This document shows positions 6,384 to 13,343 of a DNA stretch of 13,343 bases, one piece after another (the stretch's first letter is position 1; each line of letters begins with the position of its first letter). The DNA comes from JBQCHF01 sp051953655 (GTDB lineage Bacteria > Actinomycetota > Actinomycetes > Motilibacterales > Motilibacteraceae). The notes beneath the pieces are model-generated. The model saw only the letters and a program-made list of their open reading frames with translations. It had not been told where the DNA came from and ran no database searches. The position numbers were made by a program, and so were the translations under genes. The DNA is taken from positions 1-13,343 of the forward strand of contig JBQCIO010000273.1 of assembly GCA_051953655.1 (NCBI GenBank), written 5' to 3'.

Positions 6384-8251
6384 GCACGACCACCTCCCGC
6401 AAGGACAAGCCGTCGCAGCCTGCGGACGCCCAGGGCGCGGAGGACCTGGTCGGCGACGAGCAGGCCCGGGTCAGCGCCGGCGCCTCGCTGCTGCTGCGGG
6501 CCCGCTCGCGCCGGCTGCTGGGCAGCCTGCTGCGCCCGCACCGCCGCCCGCTCGTCGTGCTGCTGGTGCTCATCGTGGTGCAGAACCTCTCGGCCCTGGC
6601 CGCCCCCTACCTGGTGGGTCTGGGCATCGACCGCGGCATCCCGCCGCTGCTGCGCGACCCGGCGCAGGGCGGGCGCGACGTCACGCCGCTGCTGGTCGTC
6701 GTCGGGCTGCTCGCGCTGGCCGCGCTGGTGCAGTGCGTCAGCCAGGAGGCGTTCCTCCGCCTCACCGGCAGGATCGGGCAGGCGGTGCTGCTGGACCTGC
6801 GCACCCGCGTGTTCGCGCACTTCCAGCGCCTGTCCCAGGCCTTCCACGAGACCTACACCTCGGGCCGGGTGATCTCCCGGCAGACCTCCGACGTCGACGC
6901 GATCAGCGACTTCGTGGAGGAGGGCGTCGACTCGGTCGTCCTGGCGGTGCTGTCCATCGTGACCATCGGCGGCACGATGCTGGTGCTCGACCCGGCGCTG
7001 GCCACGGTGGGCCTGCTCTCGTTCGTGCCGCTGGTGGCGCTCACCGTCTGGTTCCGGCGCCAGTCCGCCCGCGCCTACCGCGCCACCCGCGAGTCCGTCG
7101 CGGCCACCATCGTGCAGTTCGTCGAGACCTTCAACGGCATCCGCGCCGTGCAGGCGTTCCGGCGCGAGCCGCTGGGCGAGCGCGACTTCGTCCGGCTCAA
7201 CGCGCGCTACCGGCGCGACACCCAGCGCTCGTTCCAGCTCAACGCGATCTACGGCCCCTCGATCAAGCTGGTCGGCAACGTCACCGTGGCCGTCGTGCTG
7301 CTCTACGGCGGGCACCTGGTCCTGGACGGGCGGCTGCAGGTGGGCGTGCTGACCGCGTTCCTGCTCTACCTGCGCCGGTTCTTCGACCCGCTGCAGGAGC
7401 TCAGCCAGTTCTTCAACTCCTACCAGTCGGCCACCGCCGCGCTGGAGAAGCTGGCCGGCGTCCTGGACGAGCCGCCCAGCGTCGCCGAGCCGGAGCAGCC
7501 GGTGCGGGTGGACCGGGCCCGCGGGCAGCTCACCTTCGACCACGTCCGCTTCGCCTACCGCGACGCGGTCGTGCTGCCCGACCTGGACCTGGTGGTGCCG
7601 GCCGGGCAGACGGTGGCGCTGGTCGGCGCCACCGGCGCAGGCAAGACCACCATCGCCCGGCTGCTGGCCCGGGTGTGGGACCCGGTGCAGGGGCGGGTGC
7701 TGCTCGACGGCATCGACCTGCACGACATCACCGAGGCCGACCTGCGCCGCGCCATCGTCACCGTGACCCAGGAGAGCTTCCTGTTCTCCGGCACGGTGGC
7801 CGACAACATCGCCTTCGGTCGCCCCGGTGCCTCCCGGGCCGAGGTGGAGGCCGCGGCCCGGCAGATCGGCGCGCACGAGTTCATCAGCGCGCTGCCGGAG
7901 GGCTACGACACCGACGTGCGCAAGCGCGGCGGGCGGCTGTCGGCCGGCCAGCGCCAGCTGGTGTCCTTCGCCCGCGCGTTCCTGGCCGACCCCGCGGTGC
8001 TCGTGCTCGACGAGGCCACCTCGAGCCTGGACATCCCCAGCGAGCGGCTGGTCCAGCACGCGCTGCGCACGATCCTCGCCGACCGCACCGCCCTGGTCAT
8101 CGCGCACCGCCTGTCCACGGTGGAGATCGCCGACCGGGTGCTCGTGCTCGACGCCGGCCGGGTGGTGGAGGACGGCACCCCGGCCGAGCTCACCGAGGCC
8201 GGTGGCCGCTACGCCGCCCTGCACCGGCAGTGGCAGGAGTCGCTGGTCTGA
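6380..8251 (+). CDS. ABC exporter half-transporter, catalytically competent subunit
   Basis: Second half exporter, 623 aa. An N-terminal charged, probably cytoplasmic extension of about 55 residues precedes transmembrane segments near 57-75, 102-120, 184-203, 207-224, 297-315 and 320-335. ATPase motifs are Walker A GATGAGKTT (Lys422), Q-loop Gln464 (TVTQESFLF), a signature LSAGQ (520-524) with Ala in place of the first Gly, Walker B LVLDE with catalytic Glu545, and switch His576. The intact Glu here and the altered signature here complement the partner: the two bad motifs would meet in the same nucleotide site. The GTG start at 6380 overlaps the upstream TGA (GTGA). The open frame continues upstream of 6380, but that part is out-of-frame sequence of the partner gene. 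It ends convergent with the VanW gene. Confidence 0.93.
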   Translation: MSTTTSRKDKPSQPADAQGAEDLVGDEQARVSAGASLLLRARSRRLLGSLLRPHRRPLVVLLVLIVVQNLSALAAPYLVGLGIDRGIPPLLRDPAQGGRDVTPLLVVVGLLALAALVQCVSQEAFLRLTGRIGQAVLLDLRTRVFAHFQRLSQAFHETYTSGRVISRQTSDVDAISDFVEEGVDSVVLAVLSIVTIGGTMLVLDPALATVGLLSFVPLVALTVWFRRQSARAYRATRESVAATIVQFVETFNGIRAVQAFRREPLGERDFVRLNARYRRDTQRSFQLNAIYGPSIKLVGNVTVAVVLLYGGHLVLDGRLQVGVLTAFLLYLRRFFDPLQELSQFFNSYQSATAALEKLAGVLDEPPSVAEPEQPVRVDRARGQLTFDHVRFAYRDAVVLPDLDLVVPAGQTVALVGATGAGKTTIARLLARVWDPVQGRVLLDGIDLHDITEADLRRAIVTVTQESFLFSGTVADNIAFGRPGASRAEVEAAARQIGAHEFISALPEGYDTDVRKRGGRLSAGQRQLVSFARAFLADPAVLVLDEATSSLDIPSERLVQHALRTILADRTALVIAHRLSTVEIADRVLVLDAGRVVEDGTPAELTEAGGRYAALHRQWQESLV

Positions 8252-8269
8252 GCCCGGCCCGGTCCTGCC

Positions 8270-8305
8270 CGTCCTGGCGCCGGCGACCGCGCCCCGGTCA
8301 GGACG
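8270..8305. terminator. Candidate bidirectional terminator between the ABC and VanW genes
   Basis: CGTCCTG (8270-8276) pairs with CAGGACG (8299-8305), and an inner GGCGC/GCGCC pair (8276-8280 with 8289-8293) could extend the stem. It sits between two convergent genes and its right arm overlaps the VanW stop codon. There is no T-run and the helix is interrupted. Confidence 0.35.
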
Positions 8306-9239
8306 TCGGCGTGGGCCTCCGGCGCGTGGCCGGCTCGAGGCCGGTGAGGTCGACGACGTCGACGCCCGTCGGCGCGTAGGTGACCAGTGCGCAGTTGCGC
8401 TTGACCAGCTCCTCACCGACTGCGTCGCCGGTGCGGCGGTCCACCACGCGCCGCCAGATCTCGTTGCGGCGGAACACCCGGCCGCCGTGCCGGAGGAACT
8501 GCTCGTCCCGGGCGAAGACCTTGTAGGTGTGCGCCGGCACCCCGTCCGCCCGCAGCTCGCCCTCCAGGTAGCGCTCGCCGACGCCGACGGCGAGCTGGAA
8601 GGTGAGCCGAGTGTCGTTGCGCACCACGAGGTCGACGTAGTTGTAGACGATCGAGCAGCCCACGCCCCAGGGCAGCACCCGGCCGTTGTCCGGGAACGGG
8701 TCGAAGCTGTGCTCGGAGCGCTCGACCACGGTGAGCGGCGAGTGCAGGACCATCCAGTGCAGCAGGTTGGCCAGCTGGCAGATGCCGCCGCCGACCCCGG
8801 TGTGCGCGGTGCCGTTGGACAGGCGCATGCCGTCGACGTAGCCCTTGCGGCGGGTGCAGTTGCCCACGACCCGGTTGAACGAGAACGTCTCCCCCGGCCT
8901 GATGAGCAGGCCGTCGACCCGCGCGGCGGCCAGGCGCAGGTTCACCACCTTGTTCTCCTGCAGCCACATCTCGGACTCGCCGAGCCGGCGGCGCAGCAGC
9001 GAGCGGTGCAGCTTCACGCGCACCGGGAGCGTGTCGTCGGCGCGGGTCCGGGCCCAGCTGGTCCCCGAGCGCATCCACTGCAGCCGCCGCCGTGCGCGGT
9101 GCAGGTGCACGGCCAGTGGCATGAGCCATGGGTGCCGCTCGGTGAGCCGCGGTGGTGCGGTGACCTGCTCGGGCAGGTCGACCAGGTCGAGCAGGTCGAG
9201 CACCGAGGGGTCCGCTCCGGTGGTCACGTCAGCGCCCAC
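8298..9239 (-). CDS. VanW family protein
   Basis: Protein of 313 aa carrying the VanW core: RPGETFSFNRVVGNCTRRKGY (from residue 114), then GVGGGICQLANLLHWM (from 148), then a histidine/acid region HSFDPFPDNGRVLPWGVG. The family is named for an accessory gene of VanB-type vancomycin resistance clusters, but VanW itself has no assigned reaction. Most actinobacterial members lie outside resistance loci, as here: no vanHAX-type ligase is present. No signal peptide or membrane segment is seen, which is unlike the longer Gram-positive VanW proteins with an extracellular anchor. The start is the GTG at 9239, 3 nt after the stop of the upstream small membrane protein. A second in-frame GTG four codons later is also possible. 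The N-terminus holds a short Leu/Asp repeat encoded by tandem 9-mers. Confidence 0.85.
   Translation of the reverse strand: MGADVTTGADPSVLDLLDLVDLPEQVTAPPRLTERHPWLMPLAVHLHRARRRLQWMRSGTSWARTRADDTLPVRVKLHRSLLRRRLGESEMWLQENKVVNLRLAAARVDGLLIRPGETFSFNRVVGNCTRRKGYVDGMRLSNGTAHTGVGGGICQLANLLHWMVLHSPLTVVERSEHSFDPFPDNGRVLPWGVGCSIVYNYVDLVVRNDTRLTFQLAVGVGERYLEGELRADGVPAHTYKVFARDEQFLRHGGRVFRRNEIWRRVVDRRTGDAVGEELVKRNCALVTYAPTGVDVVDLTGLEPATRRRPTPTS
9174..9200. repeat. Three tandem 9-bp repeats inside the VanW gene
   Basis: On the plus strand CAGGTCGAC is followed by two copies of CAGGTCGAG. They lie in the VanW reading frame and encode the N-terminal Leu/Asp-rich run LDLLDLVDL, upstream of the conserved domain. 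Confidence 0.7.
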
Positions 9240-9242
9240 GGG

Positions 9243-9539
9243 TCAGGAGCCGCCGCCGGTCAGGTTGCCCGTGCCCGGCCCGTCCGTGGCGCTGGGCCGT
9301 CCGTGGCCCAGGCTCGGGTCGTCGTGGGCGCTGCCGTCGACGTAGCCGCCCCGGCCGGCACCCAGCACGGATAGCGCGGCGACCACCGGTCCGGCGACCA
9401 CGAGGATGACCACCCAGAACGTGCCGAGGCCCGCGGCGCCCAGCACCAGCCCGAGCAGCGGCAGCCCCACCAGCTCGGCGCCCCACAGCGCGCGGTCCCG
9501 CCCGTTCGAGCGCGCCAACGTCCTGCCGAACCTGCCCAC
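9243..9539 (-). CDS. Small two-helix membrane protein, unknown function
   Basis: Not recognised. From the GTG at 9539 the product is 98 aa: a basic N-terminus (GRFGRTLARSNGRDR), two closely spaced hydrophobic helices (about ELVGLPLLGLVLGAAGLG and FWVVILVVAGPVVAALSVLG), then a hydrophilic Gly/Asp/Ser-rich tail. The basic head suggests an inside N-terminus and a hairpin topology. The frame is open up to 9704, but the part upstream of 9539 is Arg/Ala-rich and resembles non-coding translation, and a possible -10 (TACGCT, minus strand 9589-9584) lies there, so the shorter start is preferred. The stop is 3 nt before the VanW start, suggesting an operon and a shared envelope role, which is inference. 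Confidence 0.6.
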   Translation of the reverse strand: MGRFGRTLARSNGRDRALWGAELVGLPLLGLVLGAAGLGTFWVVILVVAGPVVAALSVLGAGRGGYVDGSAHDDPSLGHGRPSATDGPGTGNLTGGGS

Positions 9540-9583
9540 GACCGACCGCCCGTCCGGGCGGCCCCCTGCCGCCCTGCGGCCGG

Positions 9584-9589
9584 AGCGTA
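9584..9589 (-). promoter_or_regulatory. Candidate -10 element for the small membrane protein and VanW operon
   Basis: TACGCT on the minus strand fits TANNNT and lies 44 nt before the GTG at 9539. The -35 region at 16-18 nt spacing (near GTCAGC) is a poor match. Confidence 0.25.
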
Positions 9590-9643
9590 GCGGCACCTCG
9601 TCCGCTGCTGACCGGATTGCGCACACGGCCCACCTGCTGGCTG

Positions 9644-9677
9644 CGGCGTGTCGCGCGGCGCCGAGGGCGACACGCCG
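9644..9677 (-). terminator. Candidate terminator downstream of parE
   Basis: Perfect 11-bp stem, CGGCGTGTCGC (9644-9654) with GCGACACGCCG (9667-9677), around a 12-nt loop. It lies about 90 nt beyond the parE stop and upstream of the next minus-strand gene. It has no T-run, which is usual for actinobacterial terminators, but a regulatory hairpin cannot be excluded. Confidence 0.5.
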
Positions 9678-9765
9678 TCGCCGGGGCAGGGCTGTGTGCG
9701 CCATTCCGTCGATGCCGTCGTCCGTCCCGGGGCCGCGTCGGCCGGGGAGGCCGCCGGAGGCGCTC

Positions 9766-11904
<2,139 letters not shown>

Positions 11905-11991
11905 GCGGTCCGACGCTCCTTCACCTGTGGCTGCCGCACCGGCGGCTGCCTCGCTGCGGACGTCCGCCGCCTCGGGCGGCTCGACCTCCTG

Positions 11992-11997
11992 ACGCTA
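11992..11997 (-). promoter_or_regulatory. Candidate -10 element for parE
   Basis: TAGCGT on the minus strand fits TANNNT and would give a leader of about 80 nt. No convincing -35 hexamer is seen at 16-18 nt. Confidence 0.25.
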
Positions 11998-12153
11998 CCC
12001 GACGGTGCCGACGGCCCTTCTGACGACACTCTGGCGGCGCGTCGCCGCCGCCCGTGACGGCGCTCGTGGTGCACTGCGGGCACGTCAGGCGGTCGCGGTC
12101 ACGCTGCGTACGAGCACTACGCGCAGAGCGAACCCATGTCGCGCCGCCCGGCG

Positions 12154-12180
12154 GGAACGTCGGAGGGCTGGTTGACTGTT
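12154..12180 (+). promoter_or_regulatory. Promoter-like motifs for the DUF7455-type gene
   Basis: Two alternatives overlap. GGAAC (12154-12158) and GTT (12178-12180), spaced 19 nt, resemble an ECF sigma (SigR-like) promoter. TTGACT (12172-12177) is a good housekeeping -35, but no TANNNT follows at the right distance: TACCTC at 12189 is only 11 nt away. Neither is certain. Confidence 0.25.
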
Positions 12181-12238
12181 GGACCGGGTACCTCACCTGG
12201 ACGGACCGGAACTGCAGGATGAGGCAACGAGGACGACA

Positions 12239-12256
12239 GGCCCGCCACGGCGGGCC
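12239..12256 (+). other. GC hairpin in the leader of the DUF7455-type gene
   Basis: GGCCCGCC (12239-12246) and GGCGGGCC (12249-12256) are perfect inverted repeats two bases apart. They end 6 nt before the purine-rich ribosome binding region and 14 nt before the GTG at 12271. It could restrict ribosome access or protect the transcript. Confidence 0.5.
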
Positions 12257-12270
12257 CGAGAAGAGGGACT

Positions 12271-12501
12271 GTGACCACTGCCCTTGCGCCGACGCCCGAG
12301 CTGACCGCGCAGGACCGCTGCGACCGCTGCGGCGCCCAGGCCTACGTGCGGGTCCTGCTCGCCAGCGGCGGTGAGCTGCTCTTCTGCGCCCACCACGCCC
12401 GTCAGTACGAGGACGGGCTGCGGAAGGTGGCAGCGGACATCCACGACCAGAGCGAGCGCCTCGGCGGCGTGCCGGCCACCGCGCCGGACGACGAGCGCTG
12501 A
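12271..12501 (+). CDS. DUF7455-type small zinc-finger-like protein
   Basis: Protein of 76 aa with a CxxC knuckle (Cys17, Cys20 in DRCDRCGAQAYVRV) and a second pair at LLFCAHHARQYEDGL (Cys39 with His41 or His42), predicted to bind one zinc. This compact form is a widespread actinobacterial family of unknown function, commonly found near sigA and topoisomerase genes; the family name is from memory of the pattern. The start is the GTG at 12271 with AAGAGGGA immediately upstream, spaced rather tightly. The stop codon forms the first bases of a 17-bp tandem repeat array. A role in transcription or nucleic-acid binding is inferred only from the zinc knuckle. Confidence 0.85.
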   Translation: MTTALAPTPELTAQDRCDRCGAQAYVRVLLASGGELLFCAHHARQYEDGLRKVAADIHDQSERLGGVPATAPDDER

Positions 12502-12581
12502 TCGGGCCCTGAGCCTGATCGGCCCTGAGCTTGATCGAGCACCGAGTCTGATCGAGCACCGAGCCTGATCGAGCGGCTCGG
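12499..12581. repeat. Tandem array of about five 16-17-bp units
   Basis: Units begin with TGATCG at 12499, 12516, 12532, 12549 and 12566, spaced 17, 16, 17 and 17 bp. The best-conserved unit is TGATCGAGCACCGAGYC (copies 3 and 4); copies 1 and 2 share TGATCGGSCCTGAGC. The TGA of the first unit is the stop of the preceding gene. Confidence 0.85.
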
Positions 12582-12595
12582 CACGGCTGAGACGT

Positions 12596-12633
12596 CGAAG
12601 GCCCCGCCTCCCACGAGGGAGGCGGGGCCTTCG
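12596..12633. terminator. Strong bidirectional terminator hairpin
   Basis: Perfect 17-bp stem, CGAAGGCCCCGCCTCCC (12596-12612) with its exact complement at 12617-12633, around the tetraloop ACGA. It lies between two convergent genes, so it can serve both. A-rich and T-rich ends (GAAGG/CCTTC) give only a minimal U-tract. Confidence 0.9.
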
Positions 12634-12670
12634 TGCTGCCTGCGGGCGGCCACCCGCTGGAGCTGGCGCT

Positions 12671-12736
12671 CGTCAGTGCTGATCAGTGCTCGTCCGTGCT
12701 CGTCAGTGCTGGTCAGTGCTCGTCAGTGCTCGTCAG
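12671..12736. repeat. Tandem array of seven 10-bp units
   Basis: Consensus CGTCAGTGCT with strict 10-bp period from 12671; variant units are GATCAGTGCT, CGTCCGTGCT and GGTCAGTGCT and the seventh is partial. The right end lies inside the minus-strand gene and supplies its last codons and stop. Confidence 0.9.
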
Positions 12737-13163
12737 CGTGCGTGGCCAGGTGGATCGCCGCGGTGCCCACCGACGGCGGCACGGCGGCCACCGGCACCAC
12801 CCCGAGCTCGTCCCGGGTGGCCATCCGCCAGTGGCTGCGGGCCATGGTCACCTGGTTGCGCAGGCGCTCGGCCTCCTGCACCGGCGCCTTCGCCCAGCGG
12901 GCGAGCACCGCGACCCGCTTCACTCCGTCGGTGGGACCCAGGGCCACCCGGTAGTTCGCGTCCGCGGCCGCCACGGCGGCGTCGTAGCGCGCGCCGACCG
13001 CTCGGCGCAAGGCGGCCAGCTGGTCGAGGTCCGCCCCCTCGGCCTCGGCGGTGGCGAGCGCCCGCTCGGCGTCGCGGGCGGCGGCCAGGGCCTGGTCCAG
13101 CCCGGCGGCGAGCTCGACATCGTGCTGGTCGGCGCTCGGGCGCCGACGGCTCGGGCGGGCCAT
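12723..13163 (-). CDS. Hypothetical helical protein, 146 aa
   Basis: Not recognised. The N-terminus is basic (ARPSRRRPS), followed by an Ala/Glu/Arg-rich, charged stretch at about residues 15-70 (LDQALAAARDAERALATAEAE) likely to form a long helix or coiled coil, then a more mixed region with NYRVALGPTDGVKRVAVLARW (not Ala-rich) and a Val/Ala/Pro-rich tail. There is no membrane segment or cysteine motif. GGAGG at 13175-13171 is 7 nt before the ATG, a strong start, and codon bias matches neighbours, so it is probably a real gene. The last residues (ADEH) and stop are encoded by the 10-bp repeat array. It is convergent with the DUF7455-type gene. Confidence 0.72.
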   Translation of the reverse strand: MARPSRRRPSADQHDVELAAGLDQALAAARDAERALATAEAEGADLDQLAALRRAVGARYDAAVAAADANYRVALGPTDGVKRVAVLARWAKAPVQEAERLRNQVTMARSHWRMATRDELGVVPVAAVPPSVGTAAIHLATHADEH

Positions 13164-13170
13164 GTCATGT

Positions 13171-13175
13171 CCTCC
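13171..13175 (-). promoter_or_regulatory. Ribosome binding site of the 146-aa gene
   Basis: GGAGG on the minus strand, 7 nt before the ATG at 13163. A second ATG at 13168 is out of frame and only 2 nt from the site, so it is unlikely to be used. Confidence 0.75.
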
Positions 13176-13253
13176 TGCGTGCGCTGGCCGGCGTGCTGCC
13201 GACCGGTGCCCTCAGCCTACCGAGGGCGGTGGGCGGGATCGGGCCGGGCCGGC

Positions 13254-13333
13254 CTGATCAGGACGGTCTGGTCAGGGCGGCTGATCAGGTCGGCTGGTCG
13301 GGTCGGCTGGTCAGGGCGGCCGGGTCAGGACGC
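13254..13333. repeat. Tandem array of about six 13-bp units
   Basis: Units start at 13254, 13268, 13281, 13294, 13307 and 13320 (spacing 14, then 13 four times). Consensus is CTGGTCAGGGCGG with variants CTGATCAGG and CTGGTCGGG. It lies upstream of the 146-aa minus-strand gene and continues nearly to the window end; no gene is evident from 13164 to 13343. Confidence 0.85.
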
Positions 13334-13343
13334 CGAGGTCATG

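Larger units (their letters stand above)
11905..12270. other. Non-coding region upstream of parE and the divergent small gene
   Basis: A 366-bp stretch without a credible gene; open frames crossing it lack recognisable domains and a Shine-Dalgarno. It holds the parE leader and ribosome binding site on the minus strand and, on the plus strand, promoter-like motifs and a leader hairpin for the gene at 12271. No operator or riboswitch is recognised. Confidence 0.6.

Noticed and set aside
3453..8416. Two very long minus-strand open frames (each about 950 codons) opposite the Suc_Fer and ABC genes
   Set aside because: They are antisense to genes with clear motifs, are His/Gln/Gly/Arg-rich without domains, and arise from the low stop-codon frequency at high GC.
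8298..9239. Vancomycin resistance locus
   Set aside because: VanW alone does not confer resistance and no vanH, vanA/B or vanX homologue is present.
12054..12374. Plus-strand frame beginning in the parE upstream region
   Set aside because: Arg-rich, no Shine-Dalgarno, and overlaps the DUF7455-type gene in another frame.
12499..12736. CRISPR array
   Set aside because: The units are direct tandem repeats without spacers and are far too short.
13325..13342. Possible 3' end of another minus-strand gene (frame ending TSAS then TGA)
   Set aside because: Only five codons are visible, so no claim can be supported.

Overview
The window is about 13.3 kb of very GC-rich chromosomal DNA from an actinobacterium. 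Evidence is the strong G/C bias at third codon positions, frequent GTG starts, a ParC/ParE pair of the actinobacterial type, a sucrase/ferredoxin-like protein and a small DUF7455-type zinc-finger protein. The family is less certain: Geodermatophilaceae or a close relative is a guess from overall style, not a demonstrated assignment.

Layout, left to right. (1) 1-803, minus strand: an acyl carrier protein gene followed with zero spacing by a beta-ketoacyl synthase gene that runs off the left edge. This is the start of a type II fatty-acid or polyketide-like operon. (2) 937-3432, plus: topoisomerase IV subunit A (parC). (3) 3451-3516: a long imperfect inverted repeat covering the putative start of the next gene. 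(4) 3507-4481, plus: a thioredoxin-fold [2Fe-2S] Suc_Fer-like protein. (5) 4548-8251, plus: two overlapping ABC exporter half-transporters whose motif pattern predicts an asymmetric heterodimer. (6) 8298-9539, minus: a VanW-family protein and, just upstream, a small two-helix membrane protein, together a likely operon convergent with the ABC pair. (7) 9766-11904, minus: topoisomerase IV subunit B (parE). (8) 11905-12270: a non-coding region upstream of both parE and the divergent gene. (9) 12271-12501, plus: the DUF7455-type protein. (10) 12723-13163, minus: an unrecognised helical protein, separated from the previous gene by a near-ideal bidirectional terminator. Three different short tandem-repeat arrays (17-, 10- and 13-bp units) lie in the last 850 bases.

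Functionally, parC and parE encode the two halves of one A2B2 type II topoisomerase but lie about 6.3 kb apart on opposite strands. The genes between them (Suc_Fer, ABC exporter, VanW pair) have no evident role in DNA topology. The region is mostly conserved housekeeping chromosome with accessory genes. The least explained parts are the KS/ACP operon at the left edge, the inverted repeat at the Suc_Fer start, and the tandem-repeat cluster at the right end. I did not find a clear novel defence or mobile system.
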